This document shows positions 62,455 through 64,000 of a stretch of 64,000 nucleotides of DNA, one piece after another; within the stretch, counting starts at the first letter, position 1; every line of letters starts with the position of its first letter. The notes beneath the pieces were generated by a model. It was not told the DNA's origin. It saw only the letters and a program-made list of their open reading frames with translations, and searched no databases. Source of the DNA: Ignavibacteriales bacterium (GTDB lineage: Bacteria; Bacteroidota; Ignavibacteria; Ignavibacteriales; Melioribacteraceae); the NCBI GenBank assembly GCA_020061355.1, contig JAGUYK010000015.1:62001-126000 (forward strand), written 5' to 3'. Position numbers and translations under genes: made by a program.

Positions 62455-63690
62455 TTGAAACGTCAACTACTATTTTTTACTTTGATGATTGGATTTGCGT
62501 TCAATATAATTTTAAAAGCGCAGAACGATCAGGTAACATTCAGTCTGTTTTATGAATACCATAAAAATAAAGATTTTGTGAGTGCGATTGATTATGGTTG
62601 GCAGGTTGTTAATGGTGATCCGTCACCCTGGTTACGATATAAAATTTTCCCCAAGATGGAAGAAATTCTTTGGTATTTACATGATAGCTCTAAAGTAACA
62701 GATCAGGGGAAAATAGCTATTAAAGATACTATGATGTATTTCTATGATCGGGCCATTAAATATGAGCCGAACTTAGAAGGATATTATACTGCTCGAAAGG
62801 CATATGTTAAGGAGGTTTGGATCAAATCTAACCCTTCTGAGATTGTTCCTCTTTATGAACATGCAATTTCAAAAGATCCTGATCTGGATAACTTTTATAA
62901 GGATCGATTAGGAGTTCTTTATGTTGCCAATGCATCAGATGAAAATGATTACAAGTTGAAAGCATTGGATCTGTACTCCAAGCTCGCGGAAGCAGAGCCC
63001 GATAATCAACTTTGGAATCAGAAGCTTGAAACAATTGCAGAAAATATTGATGAATTAGTTACAATTACAAAAAAATCCTGGGAGTTTGATAAAGAGAATC
63101 TTGAAAAAGCTTGGAAATATGCATCGACATGTATGAGAGCGCAGGATTATGAACAGGCAAGAATCCCACTCGAGTTTTTAACTGCAAACGCACCCGAAGT
63201 TATTAATTACTGGAAGCAGTTGGCAAGTGTTTACGAAAAGCAAGATTTGAACGATAAAGCAATTAATGCTTATAAAAAATTAATTGAACTACAACCTGAT
63301 AATCGTGATAATTTTCTTAATCTCGCCCTAGTGTATAAAAGAATTGAACAATTATCAGTTTCCAGAACTTATCTTCAAAGAGCAATGAAGGCTGATCCCA
63401 ATTGGGATTATCCGGTTTTTATTGAAGCACAACTTTATGAACAAGGTGCGCGTGCGTGCGAGTTTGATTTTATGGCTAAGTGTGTTTATCTGCTTGCTGT
63501 TAATTCTTACCGGAAAGCAGCATATATGGGTGGACAGTTTTCTTCAACTTCATCAGAAAGAGTTAAAGCACTTCAAAATTCTGTGCCAACTAAAGAAGAT
63601 TACTTTTTCAGGAAACTGAAGTCCGGTGATGTAATCAAAATCGAGGGTCCATGTTATTCCTGGATCGATAGAAGTGTGAGCGTTCCTTAA
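62455..63690 (+). CDS. Exported TPR-repeat protein
   Basis: A 411-residue protein with a signal peptide (about 1-22, ending LKAQ). TTG start at 62455 with AAGGAAC upstream. The central and C-terminal parts are TPR pairs: AIDYGWQVVNGDP, AWKYASTCMRAQDYEQARIP, DKAINAYKKLIELQPDNRDN and TYLQRAMKADPNWDYPVF. A last stretch with two cysteines (RACEFDFMAKCVY) and GDVIKIEGPCYSWIDRSVSV ends it. The pattern resembles Bacteroidota periplasmic TPR proteins linked to gliding or surface systems. The neighbours (lipoprotein, barrel) suggest an envelope role. Confidence 0.75.
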   Translation: MKRQLLFFTLMIGFAFNIILKAQNDQVTFSLFYEYHKNKDFVSAIDYGWQVVNGDPSPWLRYKIFPKMEEILWYLHDSSKVTDQGKIAIKDTMMYFYDRAIKYEPNLEGYYTARKAYVKEVWIKSNPSEIVPLYEHAISKDPDLDNFYKDRLGVLYVANASDENDYKLKALDLYSKLAEAEPDNQLWNQKLETIAENIDELVTITKKSWEFDKENLEKAWKYASTCMRAQDYEQARIPLEFLTANAPEVINYWKQLASVYEKQDLNDKAINAYKKLIELQPDNRDNFLNLALVYKRIEQLSVSRTYLQRAMKADPNWDYPVFIEAQLYEQGARACEFDFMAKCVYLLAVNSYRKAAYMGGQFSSTSSERVKALQNSVPTKEDYFFRKLKSGDVIKIEGPCYSWIDRSVSVP

Positions 63691-63725
63691 TTGATATTAT
63701 GTTGTTGAAATAAATTTAGGTTCTT

Positions 63726-64000
63726 ATGCAAAATTATCTTTTCGCTGATCCGGAAGTATTGAATGTCTCACGGCTGGAGCTAAACCGGCAAGAGACCCAC
63801 CTCGAATTAATTGCTTCAGAAAATTTTGTGAGTCCGGCTGTTCTTCAGGCAGCCGGTTCTGTTTTAACGAACAAATATGCTGAAGGATATCCCGGAAAAA
63901 GATACTACGGAGGTTGCGAATTTGTTGATATAGCCGAGGATATTGCACGCGATCGTTTAAAGAGATTATTTGGAGCAGAATATGTAAACGTTCAACCTCA
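63726..64000 (+). CDS. glyA: Serine hydroxymethyltransferase, 3'-truncated by the window edge
   Basis: PLP enzyme converting serine and THF to glycine and methylene-THF. ATG 63726 opens a frame that runs to the window end (about 91 codons). [20 protein letters not shown] near residue 28 and [20 protein letters not shown] near 53 are near-invariant SHMT blocks, followed by [20 protein letters not shown]. The catalytic lysine lies beyond the window. It is preceded by a short AT-rich gap after the TPR gene. Confidence 0.97.
   Translation, partial: MQNYLFADPEVLNVSRLELNRQETHLELIASENFVSPAVLQAAGSVLTNKYAEGYPGKRYYGGCEFVDIAEDIARDRLKRLFGAEYVNVQP

Overview
The window is one contiguous, gene-dense stretch of an AT-rich bacterial chromosome. 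It most resembles the Ignavibacteria/Chlorobi side of the Bacteroidota. The reasons are: several promoter-like sites of the Bacteroidota type (TAnnTTTG), PorV-family porins next to a protein with a type IX secretion (T9SS) C-terminal tail, Bacteroidota-type families such as DUF2851, DUF1343/NamZ and SbsA-Ig lipoproteins, many TTG starts, and a tRNA without an encoded CCA. It is diderm: LpxH, GmhB, a GT9 heptosyltransferase-like protein and many predicted outer-membrane proteins are present. The taxonomic call is inference from gene content; no tree was built.

Layout. 1-7471: tail of a GT2 glycosyltransferase, a DUF1207-like protein, a site-2 protease, then a lipoprotein, a propeller protein with a T9SS-like tail and two PorV-like proteins. 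7472-8435: the only stretch that looks accessory, with a broken signal-peptide ORF, a 30-bp GC-rich patch, a 22-codon leader ORF, a small exported SnoaL-like protein and a 58-bp inverted repeat. 8436-11576: FemAB-like, GT4 and GT9 envelope-polymer genes. 11607-14860: SRP RNA converging on uvrC, then glgC. 14904-19705: M1 aminopeptidase, lpxH, PBP1A. 19707-20131: a GIY-YIG endonuclease gene between a duplicated 5' piece of tRNA-Leu and the intact tRNA-Leu. 20162-24583: hpnC-hpnD-hpnE (squalene from farnesyl diphosphate) and a eukaryotic-type citrate synthase. 24616-31023: lytic transglycosylase, pyrG, TPR protein, purN, purH. 31051-37271: mreB-mreC-mreD-mrdA-rodA (cell elongation) and pyrF. 37372-41181: DUF2851 gene converging on etfB-etfA-bfn. 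41302-46140: clpS, a divergent YchF-like GTPase, typA, pepD. 46198-53586: acyl-CoA synthetase, coaE, proline dehydrogenase, tsaD, mltG, an Ig-domain lipoprotein. 53583-57780 (minus): hutI-ftcD-fchA-namZ. 57924-64000: glgA, gmhB, two envelope proteins, a TPR protein, and the start of glyA.

Most of the window is housekeeping: wall synthesis and turnover (PBP1A, PBP2, RodA, MreBCD, MltG, MltD-like, NamZ), nucleotide synthesis (PyrG, PurN, PurH, PyrF), glycogen synthesis (GlgC, GlgA, 43 kb apart), lipid metabolism and export of surface proteins. The strongest candidate for something new is the tRNA-Leu/GIY-YIG locus at 19707-20131. There a 297-bp unit carrying only a 77-codon nuclease gene appears to have inserted at a tRNA, duplicating the tRNA 5' end and separating the tRNA from its presumed promoter. 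The displaced tRNA copy carries a 20-bp palindromic insertion.
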